Shown here piece by piece: positions 33,479 through 42,815 of a DNA stretch of 64,000 bases. Each line of letters begins with the position of its first letter. Positions within the stretch are counted from its first letter, which is position 1. The notes below the pieces were generated by a model. The model made no database searches and had not been told where the DNA came from. It saw nothing but the letters and a program-made list of their open reading frames with translations. Source of the stretch: Spirochaetota bacterium (lineage in GTDB: Bacteria > Spirochaetota > Spirochaetia > Treponematales > Treponemataceae); assembly GCA_023438065.1 (NCBI GenBank), contig JAEXRH010000017.1, positions 33,642 through 97,641 on the forward strand. The letters run 5' to 3'. The position numbers and the translations under genes are program-made.

Positions 33479-34369
33479 ATGATCGAGCTTGACGGCGTAT
33501 CCATCGCCAAACTGATACCGCCCCGCCCCGCGGACGGGGACAAGCGGGCGTTCGGGAGCGTTCTCGACGTCGCGGGTTCCGCGTATTTTCGCGGCGCCGC
33601 GCTCCTTTCGGCCGAGTCCGCGCTTCGCGTCGGCGCGGGGTACGTGACGCTCGCGTGTCCGCGCGCGGTCGCGGATTCCGCCCCCGCGCGGCTCCCCGAC
33701 GCGGTGCTCATCCCCCTCAGGACGAAGGGCGGCTGCGTCCGCGGCATGGAATACCGGCGCGTCGCCAATGCCGCGCGACGCGCTCAGGCGATCGCGCTCG
33801 GCTGCGGATTGTCGAGCCCCTCGGGCGGCACGCGGAGCCTCAGGCGCTTCTTTAAAAGGCTCGTGCTCGCCCTTTCCGCGATCGACGTTCCCGTCGTCCT
33901 CGACGCCGACGGTCTCAACCTTCTCGCCGAGCTTCAGCCGCTCGCGCTTCCCGCCCGCCTCGTGATGACCCCGCACGAGCGCGAGCTCGCGCGGCTTCTC
34001 GCTCGCGACGTCGAAGCCGTTCGCGCCGATCGCGAGGGCTCCGCCCGCGAGGCTGCGCGAAAGTTCGGCGCGGTCGTCGTCCTCAAGGGTCATCGTTCCG
34101 TCGTCGCGGACGGATCGCGCATGCTCGTGAACCCGACGGGCAACAGCGCGCTCGCGAAGGCGGGCTCGGGAGACGTCCTTGCGGGGGCGATAGGGGGGCT
34201 CCTCGCGCAAGGGCTCGCGCCCTTCGACGCGGCGTGCGCGGGCGCGTACCTGCACGGCCTCGCGGGGGAGATCGCGTCGCGCGAGCGTACCGAATACGGC
34301 GTCCTCGCCTCGGACCTCTCGGGGTACCTTCCGCGCGCGATCGCGGAAACCCTCGCTCTTTCGCGCTGA
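33479..34369 (+). CDS. nnrD: ADP-dependent NAD(P)H-hydrate dehydratase
   Basis: 296 residues, the YjeF C-terminal/NnrD family that repairs damaged hydrated NAD(P)H using ADP. Visible are KRAFGSVLDVAGS, ALRVGAGYVTLA, LDADGLN, MTPHERELARL and the nucleotide-binding NPTGNSALAKAGSGDVLAG, all in order. The epimerase domain often fused to it (NnrE) is absent here. A TAGAAT box six bases before the ATG and no Shine-Dalgarno sequence suggest a leaderless message. Confidence 0.93.
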   Translation: MIELDGVSIAKLIPPRPADGDKRAFGSVLDVAGSAYFRGAALLSAESALRVGAGYVTLACPRAVADSAPARLPDAVLIPLRTKGGCVRGMEYRRVANAARRAQAIALGCGLSSPSGGTRSLRRFFKRLVLALSAIDVPVVLDADGLNLLAELQPLALPARLVMTPHERELARLLARDVEAVRADREGSAREAARKFGAVVVLKGHRSVVADGSRMLVNPTGNSALAKAGSGDVLAGAIGGLLAQGLAPFDAACAGAYLHGLAGEIASRERTEYGVLASDLSGYLPRAIAETLALSR

Positions 34370-34391
34370 GCCGCTCTCCCGTCGACGCGCG

Positions 34392-35837
34392 TCACTCCGC
34401 GACGACGACACGGTTTCGTCCCGAGCGCTTCGCTTCGTAGAGCGCGTCGTCGGCGCGCTTCATGAGCGACTGGATCGTCTCGGACCTTCCCCGCCATTTC
34501 GCGAGGCCGACGCTTAAGCCCGCTTGCCAGTCTCCCGCCCGCGCGATCCGAACTGCTTCCCTGATGCGCTCGCAGGCCTCGCGCGCGACCCCGATATCCG
34601 CGTCGACGAGGAGAATCGCGAACTCCTCGCCCCCGATCCTCCCCGCGAGATCGACCGCTCGTACGTGCTCGTCGATGATGGTAGCGAGTTCCTTGAGCAC
34701 GCGGTCCCCCTCCTGATGGCCGTGGGTATCGTTGACTTCCTTGAAATGGTCGATATCGGCGATCGCGAAGGTGAGCGCCTCCCCCGTCCGTCGCGCGCGC
34801 TCCATTTCTTCCGTGACGCGCTCGAGGAAGTAACGGCGGTTCTTGAGCCCGGTAAGCCCGTCGAAACGCGCCGCGATCTCGAGTTGCGCGCGCATCTCGT
34901 CGTTCCGCGCGTGGAGCCGGAGGAGGGCGATGTTGAGCAGGGCGTAGCCGAGCAGGACGGCCGCCGCGATCCCGATTTTCATGAAGGCGCCGGAGAGCCA
35001 TGCCGCCCAAATGCGGTCATAGCTGTCGGCGACCATCGCGTAGAGGGGAAGACCGTCAAAACGCTGATAGAAAATCACGCGACGCGTCTTGACGGGGAGG
35101 AGGACGTCGATGATGTCCTCGCCCGAGTCGTTCGGCGCGAAGTCGAGCACGCTTCCGACGAGGTGCTCGTTAAAGGGCATCCGATAAAGGATTAACCGGT
35201 CGTCGCGGAGGACGCTGATGGAACGCTCGCTCACGTCAAGGAGGTCGGCGAAGACGGTGTCGAGCTTGTCGTACTGGAACGCGGCGAAAAAGAGGAGCCC
35301 GTCCGCGGCGTTCTTTCCCATCGGGTAGGCGAAGACCATTTGCCATTTCCCGGTGACTCTCCCGATGATGGGCGCGGAGAAATAGATGCCCCGGGCGGGA
35401 TTGGCCAGAATCGCCTTGACGTATTCCCGGTCGGCCGCGTTCGCGAGCGGCGTTTCGTCGGGCGAGGGAAAAAAGTACACGTCCCCGGATCGGGTGACCA
35501 TGCGGATATCGATCGTGTTCTTCACGTGCGCGCGAAAGGTCGCGAGGAGGGCGTTGAACTCGCGGTCGAAGCGGGGATCGCGCTCGGGGTTTTGCGCGCA
35601 CCATTCCACGAGCGTCTTGATCGTGACGGAGGTCGTGTCGATCATGGTCTGGAATCGGCTCGCAACGGTAGCGGTCATGATCCTGAGCCGTTCTCTCTCG
35701 GCGTCCTGGGCCCTTCGCCAATCGAGCATCAGGTAGGTCGCCGAAAACGCGACGATAAGTGCCGCCCCCGCGATCGCGAGGAGCGCGTTCGTGAAGTAAA
35801 GGGTTCCGTGCTTTGCGTGCCGTTTCTTCCCCGTCAT
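34392..35837 (-). CDS. Membrane diguanylate cyclase with extracellular sensor
   Basis: 481 residues. Two membrane helices (about 16-34 and 288-308) flank a periplasmic domain of about 250 residues. Its pattern (SRFQTMIDTTSVTIKTLVEW, DIRMVTRSGDVYFF, ADREYVKAIL, GIYFSAPIIG) fits a double-Cache ligand sensor. The C-terminal GGDEF domain (about 330-480) has an intact RIGGEEFAIL active site and an upstream RAVD I-site for product inhibition, so it should make cyclic di-GMP. No EAL domain. GAAGGGGAT supports the start. Confidence 0.93.
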   Translation of the reverse strand: MTGKKRHAKHGTLYFTNALLAIAGAALIVAFSATYLMLDWRRAQDAERERLRIMTATVASRFQTMIDTTSVTIKTLVEWCAQNPERDPRFDREFNALLATFRAHVKNTIDIRMVTRSGDVYFFPSPDETPLANAADREYVKAILANPARGIYFSAPIIGRVTGKWQMVFAYPMGKNAADGLLFFAAFQYDKLDTVFADLLDVSERSISVLRDDRLILYRMPFNEHLVGSVLDFAPNDSGEDIIDVLLPVKTRRVIFYQRFDGLPLYAMVADSYDRIWAAWLSGAFMKIGIAAAVLLGYALLNIALLRLHARNDEMRAQLEIAARFDGLTGLKNRRYFLERVTEEMERARRTGEALTFAIADIDHFKEVNDTHGHQEGDRVLKELATIIDEHVRAVDLAGRIGGEEFAILLVDADIGVAREACERIREAVRIARAGDWQAGLSVGLAKWRGRSETIQSLMKRADDALYEAKRSGRNRVVVAE

Positions 35838-35951
35838 GTGATCCCCTTCGCGCGTGATCGATTTCTCCCTTAAGTATACGTCTTCAGGAGGTTTCGCGGC
35901 GAATCGCCGGGAGAACCTTGAGCTATCCCGGGTTAATCCGCTCGTTAAAAG

Positions 35952-35980
35952 TTGACGATATAAACAAATAGGGTTATTCT
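35952..35980 (+). promoter_or_regulatory. Promoter for the GH5 endoglucanase gene
   Basis: TTGACG (35952-35957), 17 bases, TATTCT (35975-35980). Leader of about 43 bases with AAGGAG before ATG 36030, so a conventional message. Confidence 0.65.
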
Positions 35981-36029
35981 ATGAAAATCAGCACGACTGA
36001 CCAATACTTCCGGTAAGGAGACATTTTCG

Positions 36030-36995
36030 ATGAAGATACAATTTCGCGTTCTCTCGCTTGCGCTTGCCCTCGCCGCCGCCCTGTCCGCTCATGCGGCGCC
36101 GACGCCCGTCGAGGTCCATGGCTCTCTTTCCGTGTCGGGTTCGAGGATCGTCGACGAGCGGGGAGACCCCGTCCAGCTCAAGGGGATGAGCCTTTTCTGG
36201 AGCCAGTGGGGCGGGAAGTACTACAACCGCGGCGCGATCGCGCACACGAGCGAGCGCTGGGGAGCCTCGGTCGTCAGGATCGCGATGGGCGTCGAGATGG
36301 GCGGCTATCTCGAGAACCCTGAGGCGGAGAAGGCCCGCGTCCGCGAGGCGGTCGAGGCCGCGCGCGCGCTCGGGATCTACGCGATCGTCGACTGGCACGA
36401 CCACAACGCGCACAAGCACACGCGCGAGGCCGTTTCGTTCTTCGCCGAGATGGCTTCCCTTTACAAGGACACCCCGAACGTGATCTTCGAGATCTACAAC
36501 GAGCCGCTCGCCGACGCGAGCTGGAAACAGGTGCGCGCCTACGCGGTCGAGGTGATCGCGGCGATCCGGGGCGCCGGGGCGAACAACCTCGTACTCGTCG
36601 GCTCTCCGCACTGGTCGCAGGACGTGAATCTCGCCGCGGCGAAACCGATCACCGAGTACGGGAACGTCGCGTACACCCTGCACTTTTACGCGGGAAGTCA
36701 CGGAGTTTCGCTCCGCTCGACCGCGAAGGCGGCGATGAAGCGGGGTATCGCGATTTTCGTGAGCGAGTGGGGAACCTGCCACGCCTCGGGGAACGGAAGC
36801 TTCTCGCCCGAGTCGAGCGACGAGTGGATCGAGTGGATGGACGATAACGGCATCTCCTGGTGCAACTGGTCGCTCTTCGACAAGAACGAGACCGCCTCGG
36901 CGCTCAAGCCGGGTTCGTCCGCTAACGGAGGCTGGACCGACGCGGACCTCACCGAGTCGGGCAGGTATGTCGTGTCGAAACTCACGGGAAAGTAA
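36030..36995 (+). CDS. Secreted GH5 endoglucanase (cellulase-like)
   Basis: 321 residues, a compact secreted family 5 glycoside hydrolase. The signal peptide MKIQFRVLSLALALAAALSA is cleaved near residue 22. The barrel shows QLKGMSLFWSQW, RIAMGVEM, YAIVDWHDH, FEIYNEPL with acid/base E158, YTLHFYAG and VSEWGT with nucleophile E246. The pattern fits the subfamily 2 endo-beta-1,4-glucanases. No cellulose-binding module or dockerin is attached. AAGGAG precedes the ATG and two terminators follow. It probably acts with the GH16 and GH3 enzymes on beta-glucans. Confidence 0.93.
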   Translation: MKIQFRVLSLALALAAALSAHAAPTPVEVHGSLSVSGSRIVDERGDPVQLKGMSLFWSQWGGKYYNRGAIAHTSERWGASVVRIAMGVEMGGYLENPEAEKARVREAVEAARALGIYAIVDWHDHNAHKHTREAVSFFAEMASLYKDTPNVIFEIYNEPLADASWKQVRAYAVEVIAAIRGAGANNLVLVGSPHWSQDVNLAAAKPITEYGNVAYTLHFYAGSHGVSLRSTAKAAMKRGIAIFVSEWGTCHASGNGSFSPESSDEWIEWMDDNGISWCNWSLFDKNETASALKPGSSANGGWTDADLTESGRYVVSKLTGK

Positions 36996-37067
36996 ATCGC
37001 CGACCTGATCGGTACCGCGTTTCGCCCGCGAGTGAGGGTCGCCGTCGATGAAACGGTTATTGAATGA

Positions 37068-37113
37068 AAAGGCCCGGGCTTTTCCCGTTTACGGGAAGCG
37101 CTCGGGCCTTTTA
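37068..37113. terminator. Bidirectional terminator between GH5 and the OmpA-type gene
   Basis: AAAAGGCCCG (37068-37077) pairs with CGGGCCTTTT (37104-37113), with an inner TTCCCG/CGGGAA stem. T tracts lie on both strands. Confidence 0.85.
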
Positions 37114-37129
37114 TTTGGAAGGATGGGCG

Positions 37130-37173
37130 CGGGAAGGGAAGCCTTTATCAAAGGTTCCCTTCCCGCTTTTTTC
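37130..37173 (+). terminator. Second, stronger terminator after GH5
   Basis: GCGGGAAGGGAA (37130-37141) pairs with TTCCCTTCCCGC (37156-37167). An inner CCTTT/AAAGG stem and six T residues (37168-37173) follow. It ends two bases before the convergent gene's stop codon. Confidence 0.85.
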
Positions 37174-37174
37174 A

Positions 37175-40100
37175 TTACTTGATGAGAAGGAATTCGACGC
37201 GGCGGTTCTTCCACCAGTTCTCGCGGTCGCTCCTCGGGGTGACGGGTTTGGTGCCGCCGAGGCCGATCGTCGAGAGGCGGTCGCCCGAGACGCCGTTCCT
37301 GACGAGGAAGTCGCGGACGGCGTTCGCGCGCGATTGCGAAAGCGGTATGAGCTCGGCGTCCTCTTCCTTTTGCGTGCCGGTCACGTTGTTCGCGTGGCCC
37401 TCGACCTGGATCTTGTAATCCCGGAACTTGTTGAGGATCTCGGCGATGCGCTTGAGGACCTGCGTGTTCTTCTCGACGACCGCGGGATCGAGGCCGTTGA
37501 AGTCCGCGGCGTTCTCCCGGAAGATGATCGAGGGAACGGCGATCTTGAGCCTCGAGCCGTCGCGGATGACGAGGACGTCGACGGGGACGTAGCCGCGCAC
37601 GACGCTCGTCATGCCGACGGAGTCGGTGACGGTGAAGGTGAACGGGTAGTCGGTCGCGGCCTGGACGAGCTCGCCCTTGACCGAGCGGCCGTCCCAGATG
37701 ATCTCCTTCGCGATCGTTCCCGTGCCGCCCGCCTTCCAGAAGACGGCCCCGGCGGTTCCTTCGGGCTCGTGGATCTCGAAGGACCAGGAGGCGAAGTCGG
37801 AGTCGGAGGCCGCGGCGAGCGCGATGGTGAGCTCGTCGTCGAGGCCGTCGTTGTCCGGGCTGAAGTACTTCGGCGAGAGCTTCACGCCGAGCGCTGGAGC
37901 GCGCGCGTTCGAGAGGAACGCCGGGCTCGTCGCGACGACGGCGTCGCCCTTCGCGTAGGCGAGCGAGAGCTCGGCGACGTAGCGCCCCTGGGCGACGGTA
38001 CCTGAGTCGGTCTTGCCGTCCCAGTTGATCGCGGCGGGAAGATTGCCCGCGGTCGCGGAATCCCAGGCGCGGACCGCTTCTTTCGCCTTGCCGTCGGTCG
38101 ACTCGGGCCTGATCTTGAGCGACCAGGACTCGAGCCCTTCGGCGACGGAGACGGTGATCGCGAGCCGTTCGGTTTCCTTGATGCCGTCGCCGTTCGGCGA
38201 GAAGGCGGGAAGCTCGGCGGTCACGTAGGCCTTCGGGGTTCTCGCGTCGACCCTGATGCCCGCGATGCGTTTCTCGGTCCGGTTACCCGCCCGATCCTCG
38301 CCCGTTATCGCGTAGGAGTAGGTTCCGTCGGCGACGCGGTTACCCGAGTCGTCGGTCGCGTCCCATTCGAGGTTTTGCGCGGCGCCGTTCCAGCGGAAGG
38401 TTTTCGCGGGCGCTTTCTTTTCGGAGACGATCTGGGCGGTCCAGAGCTCTTCCTTCGAGGAGACCTGGGCGATCGGGAGCGCGTCCTTTTTACCGTCGCC
38501 GTTCGGCGAGAAGACGAGGTAGGGCGCCGTTACCTCGATCGAGGGGAACACGGTGTCGATCTCGAAATCGGGGGCCTGGGATCGCGTGGTCTGCTGGTTC
38601 GCGAGGGTGACCTCGAGCGAGGCGGCGTAGACGCCGTCCGGGCAGCGTTCGCCCACGGCCTGGCCCGAGGCGGGATCGGCGATCCCGTTCCAGGAGAAGC
38701 TCGCGGGAACCTTGCCCGAGCCCGCGAAGGTCCTTACGGCGGCGCCCGCCTTGTCGGTCACGACGAGGGCGTAGCGGTCGACCGCGGTCGCGGCCTTGAC
38801 GATCGGGGTGAAGACGATCGCGTCCTTGACGCCGTCGCCGTTCGGGGAGAAGGCGGAAAGGCTCGCCTGGAGGATGAGGTCGGCTTTCTCGGTGTTGAGC
38901 TCGACGATCGCGAGATTGGAAGCGCCGCGGTTGCCCGCGCGGTCGGTCGCGGAGAGCCGGTAGCCGTACGAGCCGTCGGGGGCGAGCTTGCCCTCGTCGT
39001 CGCGTCCGTCCCACGTGAGCGTGGCTTCGGGCGCGCCGGGGAGCGCGAAGGTCCTGACGGCCTTGGCCGCGGGCTTTCCGTCGCTTCCGAGCGCGAACAC
39101 GGAGGCGGTCCACGCGGATTCACTGCTCGCGGTCTGGGTGAAGGTCACCGTGTCGAGCTTGCCGTCGCCGACGGGCGAGAAGATCTTGCCGGAGGCGCGG
39201 ACCTGGGCCGAGGGCGCGGTGACGTCGAGGGTGAAGAAGGCGGAGCGGGCGACCGGCGCGTGGCCGTTCGCGTAGCGGGCGGAGAAGACCGCCTGATACT
39301 CGCCTTCGGGAATCGCCGAGGCCGAGTCGTTCTTGCCGTCGTAGGCGAACGCCTTCGGGGCGTCGCTTCCGGAGAGGGTTCTCACCGTAGCGCCCGATCG
39401 GGAGACGATGGAAAGATCCCAGCCGAGAAGCCCGGTAAGGACCGGCGCGCTCGGGGTAAGGGTCACCGCGTCCTGGACGCCGTCGCCGTTCGGGGAGAAC
39501 GCGGCGGCGTCGATCGTCACGTTTACCGCGGGCTTTTCGGTGTCGACGATGATGTTGTCGACCTTCGCGCTCGCGCCGTTGCCCGCGCGGTCGCGGCTCT
39601 CGACGCGATAGGAGTAGACGCCGTCGGGCACCACGGAACCGGAGTCGTTCTTGCCGTCCCAAGCGAAGCCCGCCGGGGAGGCTGCCTTGGTCTCGACGGT
39701 CCTGACGACGGCGCCCGAGCCGTTAAGCACGGTCGCCTTCCAGAGATCCTCGACGGAACCGGTCTCGGCGATCTTGAAGGTATCCTTGTTGCCGTCGCCG
39801 TCGGGGCTGAAGATCATGGCGTTCGCGCCCGAAGGCGGGGTCGCCGTGACGGCGGGCGCGGTGTTGTCGAGGTGGGTCGCGTAGCGGTCGGTCGTCGCCG
39901 TGTTGCCGTTATCGTCCTCGGCGGTCAGGAAGAAGCGGTATTCGCCGTCCGGGGCTACCGCGCCCGAATCGGTCGTGCCGTCCCAGCGGAGGCTTTCGGG
40001 AAGCGCGATGCCGGCCTTGGGTTTCGTGAGGACCTTCCAGAAGGCCTTGAGATCCTGCATCTCGGGGCGGACTTCCTTGTTCGCGATCGTGCGCACGACG

Positions 40101-41263
40101 GCGCCCGAGGAGTCCTCGACGACGAAGGCCCATGAGGTCACGAAGCGTTGATCGGCTATCTTGACGCCGAAGGAAAGGTCGTCCTTCGTGCCGTCGTTGT
40201 TCGGGGAGAACCAGACCGGTTCGGGATAGTCGACGGCGATCGCGGGCGCCTTGGAGTCGGTGACGCCGAGCTTCACGTTGACGCCGCCGCCGATCGCGTA
40301 GAGGTCGTTAAAAAGCGGCTTGACCGCGAAGGTCGGCTCGACGTCGCTTTGCGCCCAGCCGTTCCTCGCGAGGAAGGAATCGCTTTCCTTGGCGTCGAGC
40401 TTGAGCTTCACGCCGATGCCGAGCGAGGGCAGGTAGGTTTGCGCGTCGTTCGCGGACTCGGTCGCGTTGTAGGTCCAGCCGGTTTTCACCGTGACGATAT
40501 CCTTGATGACCGCGGCAACTCCCGCGTCAAGGACGAAATTCCTGAAGGAGGGGAGCGATACGTCGGCGTTCGCGCCGAGCTTGAAATTCTCGGCCCTGAA
40601 GACCGTCGCGGCGAATCCGACGCGCGGGGTGAAGGGCGAGGCATAGCCGGTCGCGTCGCCGCCCTTGACTCCGTAGGAATCGGGGGTGAAGGCGCGGCCG
40701 AGCCCGGTGAGGGACACGCCGAGCCGCGCGTCCTCGAGGAAGGAAACGTTCCCGAGCCGGTAGAGGACGCCGACGTCGCCGGTGAGTCCCCAGGAGGTGC
40801 CCGTCACGGCGGCGAGTCCCACTCCCGCGTCGAGCCGGTCGGTGAGGTCCTTCGACGCGGAAAGACGAAGCGCCGCCGAGGTTTCGAGCGGAACCGAGTC
40901 GAACGGGGATGAAAGGATGTTGAGGCTGCCGCCGAGTACCGCCCAGCGGGTGGGGTAGAGGGCTCCGAGGTTGAGGATATTGCCGAGGCCGTCCTTCTCG
41001 TCTCCCGTACCGACGATCGCGGCGTACGAGGCGTCGAGGGTGATCCGCTGCTCGCGCGCGCCGAGGGCGGGATTGGCCGCGAGCAGGCCGGGAAGGGCGC
41101 CGCCGAAGGCGCCTCCGGAGGCGCTTGCGTTACCCCCGAGGGAGTCCGCGGAAAGGAACGAGTTCGCGGAGTCGCCGCCCGCGGGCGGATCGTACGCGAA
41201 TAGCGATTGCGCGCCAATGGTCAGTAGTATGAGTGCGGATACAGTGACAAATCCGTGCTTCAT
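37175..41263 (-). CDS. Giant outer-membrane protein: beta-barrel, eight FlgD-type Ig repeats, OmpA domain
   Basis: 1362 residues. A signal peptide (about 1-23) leads to a region of about 320 residues with amphipathic beta strands and aromatic ends, resembling the UPF0164/PorV barrels of spirochaetes. Eight Ig-like units follow, each opening with an [FY]SP..DG motif (for example FSPNGDGVKDA) and many closing with WDG..DSG..PDG.Y and DRAGN. The C-terminal OmpA domain (about 1225-1362) has VEGHANN, LSQSRANAVRDFL and RRVEFLLIK and should bind peptidoglycan. It may tie an outer-membrane pore to the wall through a long periplasmic arm. AGGAGG precedes the ATG. Confidence 0.85.
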   Translation of the reverse strand: MKHGFVTVSALILLTIGAQSLFAYDPPAGGDSANSFLSADSLGGNASASGGAFGGALPGLLAANPALGAREQRITLDASYAAIVGTGDEKDGLGNILNLGALYPTRWAVLGGSLNILSSPFDSVPLETSAALRLSASKDLTDRLDAGVGLAAVTGTSWGLTGDVGVLYRLGNVSFLEDARLGVSLTGLGRAFTPDSYGVKGGDATGYASPFTPRVGFAATVFRAENFKLGANADVSLPSFRNFVLDAGVAAVIKDIVTVKTGWTYNATESANDAQTYLPSLGIGVKLKLDAKESDSFLARNGWAQSDVEPTFAVKPLFNDLYAIGGGVNVKLGVTDSKAPAIAVDYPEPVWFSPNNDGTKDDLSFGVKIADQRFVTSWAFVVEDSSGAVVRTIANKEVRPEMQDLKAFWKVLTKPKAGIALPESLRWDGTTDSGAVAPDGEYRFFLTAEDDNGNTATTDRYATHLDNTAPAVTATPPSGANAMIFSPDGDGNKDTFKIAETGSVEDLWKATVLNGSGAVVRTVETKAASPAGFAWDGKNDSGSVVPDGVYSYRVESRDRAGNGASAKVDNIIVDTEKPAVNVTIDAAAFSPNGDGVQDAVTLTPSAPVLTGLLGWDLSIVSRSGATVRTLSGSDAPKAFAYDGKNDSASAIPEGEYQAVFSARYANGHAPVARSAFFTLDVTAPSAQVRASGKIFSPVGDGKLDTVTFTQTASSESAWTASVFALGSDGKPAAKAVRTFALPGAPEATLTWDGRDDEGKLAPDGSYGYRLSATDRAGNRGASNLAIVELNTEKADLILQASLSAFSPNGDGVKDAIVFTPIVKAATAVDRYALVVTDKAGAAVRTFAGSGKVPASFSWNGIADPASGQAVGERCPDGVYAASLEVTLANQQTTRSQAPDFEIDTVFPSIEVTAPYLVFSPNGDGKKDALPIAQVSSKEELWTAQIVSEKKAPAKTFRWNGAAQNLEWDATDDSGNRVADGTYSYAITGEDRAGNRTEKRIAGIRVDARTPKAYVTAELPAFSPNGDGIKETERLAITVSVAEGLESWSLKIRPESTDGKAKEAVRAWDSATAGNLPAAINWDGKTDSGTVAQGRYVAELSLAYAKGDAVVATSPAFLSNARAPALGVKLSPKYFSPDNDGLDDELTIALAAASDSDFASWSFEIHEPEGTAGAVFWKAGGTGTIAKEIIWDGRSVKGELVQAATDYPFTFTVTDSVGMTSVVRGYVPVDVLVIRDGSRLKIAVPSIIFRENAADFNGLDPAVVEKNTQVLKRIAEILNKFRDYKIQVEGHANNVTGTQKEEDAELIPLSQSRANAVRDFLVRNGVSGDRLSTIGLGGTKPVTPRSDRENWWKNRRVEFLLIK

Positions 41264-41375
41264 GGTTTCCTCCTGGGGTCATACTATCAGTGAGTTAAAC
41301 AGGTATCCTATAAATATCGTTACGAAATAAGGCCAACTCAAGCCGAAAATGCCTTATATTGAAGATTCATAAAAC

Positions 41376-41405
41376 TTGACGGTACTTCAAAAGGGAGGTT
41401 AGTAT
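41376..41405 (+). promoter_or_regulatory. rnf operon promoter; leaderless
   Basis: TTGACG (41376-41381), 18 bases, TAGTAT (41400-41405), six bases, ATG 41412. A GGGAGG lies inside the spacer and would not be in the transcript. Confidence 0.6.
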
Positions 41406-41411
41406 CTTTGC

Positions 41412-42815
41412 ATGCTTGTAAAGACCTTCAAAGGCGGCATCCATCCGGGTAGTCGCAAATCGCCGACCGAGATTCTCCCGATCGAGCGGGCGATGCCCTC
41501 GTCCGGCATGGTATGGATTCCGGTGACGCAGGGCGGCGCGCCGAACGTCGCGCTCGTGAAACCGGGGGACGAAGTCGCGCGCGGACAGGTTATCGCGATG
41601 TCCGAGTCCCCGATGTCCGTCCCCGTTCACGCGTCGATTTCCGGGACCGTGAAGAAGATCGAACGTCGACTGGTGACGGGCAACGCGGATTGCCCGTGCG
41701 TCTGCGTCGAGGCCGACGGTTCCGGCCGGACCGCCTTCATGGAGCCGCTCGACCCCTTTTCCTGCTCGCGGGAAGAGGCGCTCGCGCGGGTGCGGGACTC
41801 CGGGCTCGTCGGTATGGGCGGCGCCGCGTTCCCCGCGTTCGTCAAGCTCAATCCCCCGAAAGGAACGAAAATCGATTATCTCATCGCGAACGGCGCCGAG
41901 TGCGAGCCGTATCTTTCCGCCGACTCGCGCCTCATGCGCGAACGCGCCTCGAAGGTCGTCGACGGGCTCGCCATCGCGATGCGGATTACCGGGGCCGGTC
42001 AGGGCATCATTGCCATCGAGGACGACAAGCGCGATATCGCGCCGATCCTCGAGACCGCCATCGCCGGGCTTCGCGCGCGCGGCGTCGAGGCGGGGCCGAT
42101 TACCGTCGCGGTCTGCAAATCGAAATACCCCCAAGGGGGCGAAAAGACCCTCATTACCGTCCTCACGGGACGGGAGGTTCCCTCGCTCGGGATTCCCGCC
42201 GCGTGCGGCTGCGTGGTGCAGAACGTCGGCACCCTCGCCGCGATCTCCGAGGCCTTTCGCGAGGGAAAGCCGCTCGTCGACCGCGTCCTCACGCTTTCCG
42301 GCGGCGCGTGCGAGACCCCGCGAAATCTCGAGGTTCCCGTCGGCACCCTCGTGTCGGACCTCATTCCCGATGCGGTGAGGCTCAAGGCCGGCGTCGCGAA
42401 GATCGTGTCGGGCGGCCCGATGATGGGCGTCGCGATGAAGGGCGCGGACTTCCCCGTCCAGAAGAATACCTCGGGCGTGCTCTTCCTTACCGCGAAAGAA
42501 ACCTCGCTCGTCGAGGAAACGCCGTGCATCGGCTGCGGCTTTTGCGTCAAGGCCTGCCCTTACGGGCTTTCCCCCGTGCTCATGGTCCGCGCGATGGATT
42601 CGGGCGATCTCGCCGAGGCCAGTCGCTGCGGGCTCGTCGATTGCGTCGAGTGCGGCGCGTGCTCGTACGTCTGTCCCGCGCGCATCAGGCTCGTCCAGCG
42701 CTTTCGCGTCGGGAAGGAGCTCCTCCGCGCGGAGCGCCGGAAGGAAGAGGCCCGCAAGGCTCAGCGAGCGCCGGATAGAAACGCCGCGACGGGTGTCGCC
42801 AAGGGAGGCGCGTGA
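41412..42815 (+). CDS. rnfC: RnfC, NADH-binding subunit of ferredoxin:NAD oxidoreductase
   Basis: 467 residues. RnfC is the peripheral subunit that passes electrons between NAD(H) and the membrane part. It begins FKGGIHPGSRKSPTEILPIE, has a glycine-rich FMN/NADH region (GMGGAAFPAFVKL, NGAECEPYLSAD), and two 4Fe-4S motifs, CIGCGFCVKACP and CVECGACSYVCP. It opens a six-gene operon in the order C-D-G-E-A-B with overlapping or near-abutting genes. Its promoter lies directly on the ATG, implying a leaderless first cistron. Confidence 0.97.
   Translation: MLVKTFKGGIHPGSRKSPTEILPIERAMPSSGMVWIPVTQGGAPNVALVKPGDEVARGQVIAMSESPMSVPVHASISGTVKKIERRLVTGNADCPCVCVEADGSGRTAFMEPLDPFSCSREEALARVRDSGLVGMGGAAFPAFVKLNPPKGTKIDYLIANGAECEPYLSADSRLMRERASKVVDGLAIAMRITGAGQGIIAIEDDKRDIAPILETAIAGLRARGVEAGPITVAVCKSKYPQGGEKTLITVLTGREVPSLGIPAACGCVVQNVGTLAAISEAFREGKPLVDRVLTLSGGACETPRNLEVPVGTLVSDLIPDAVRLKAGVAKIVSGGPMMGVAMKGADFPVQKNTSGVLFLTAKETSLVEETPCIGCGFCVKACPYGLSPVLMVRAMDSGDLAEASRCGLVDCVECGACSYVCPARIRLVQRFRVGKELLRAERRKEEARKAQRAPDRNAATGVAKGGA

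Noticed and set aside
38375..40135. 586-codon plus-strand frame
   Set aside because: Shadow of the Ig-repeat region. Its internal repetition only reflects the opposite gene.
37175..41263. Regularly spaced sequence similarities that could suggest a CRISPR or tandem DNA repeat
   Set aside because: They are in-frame protein repeats of varying sequence (Ig units) and not identical DNA repeats with unique spacers.
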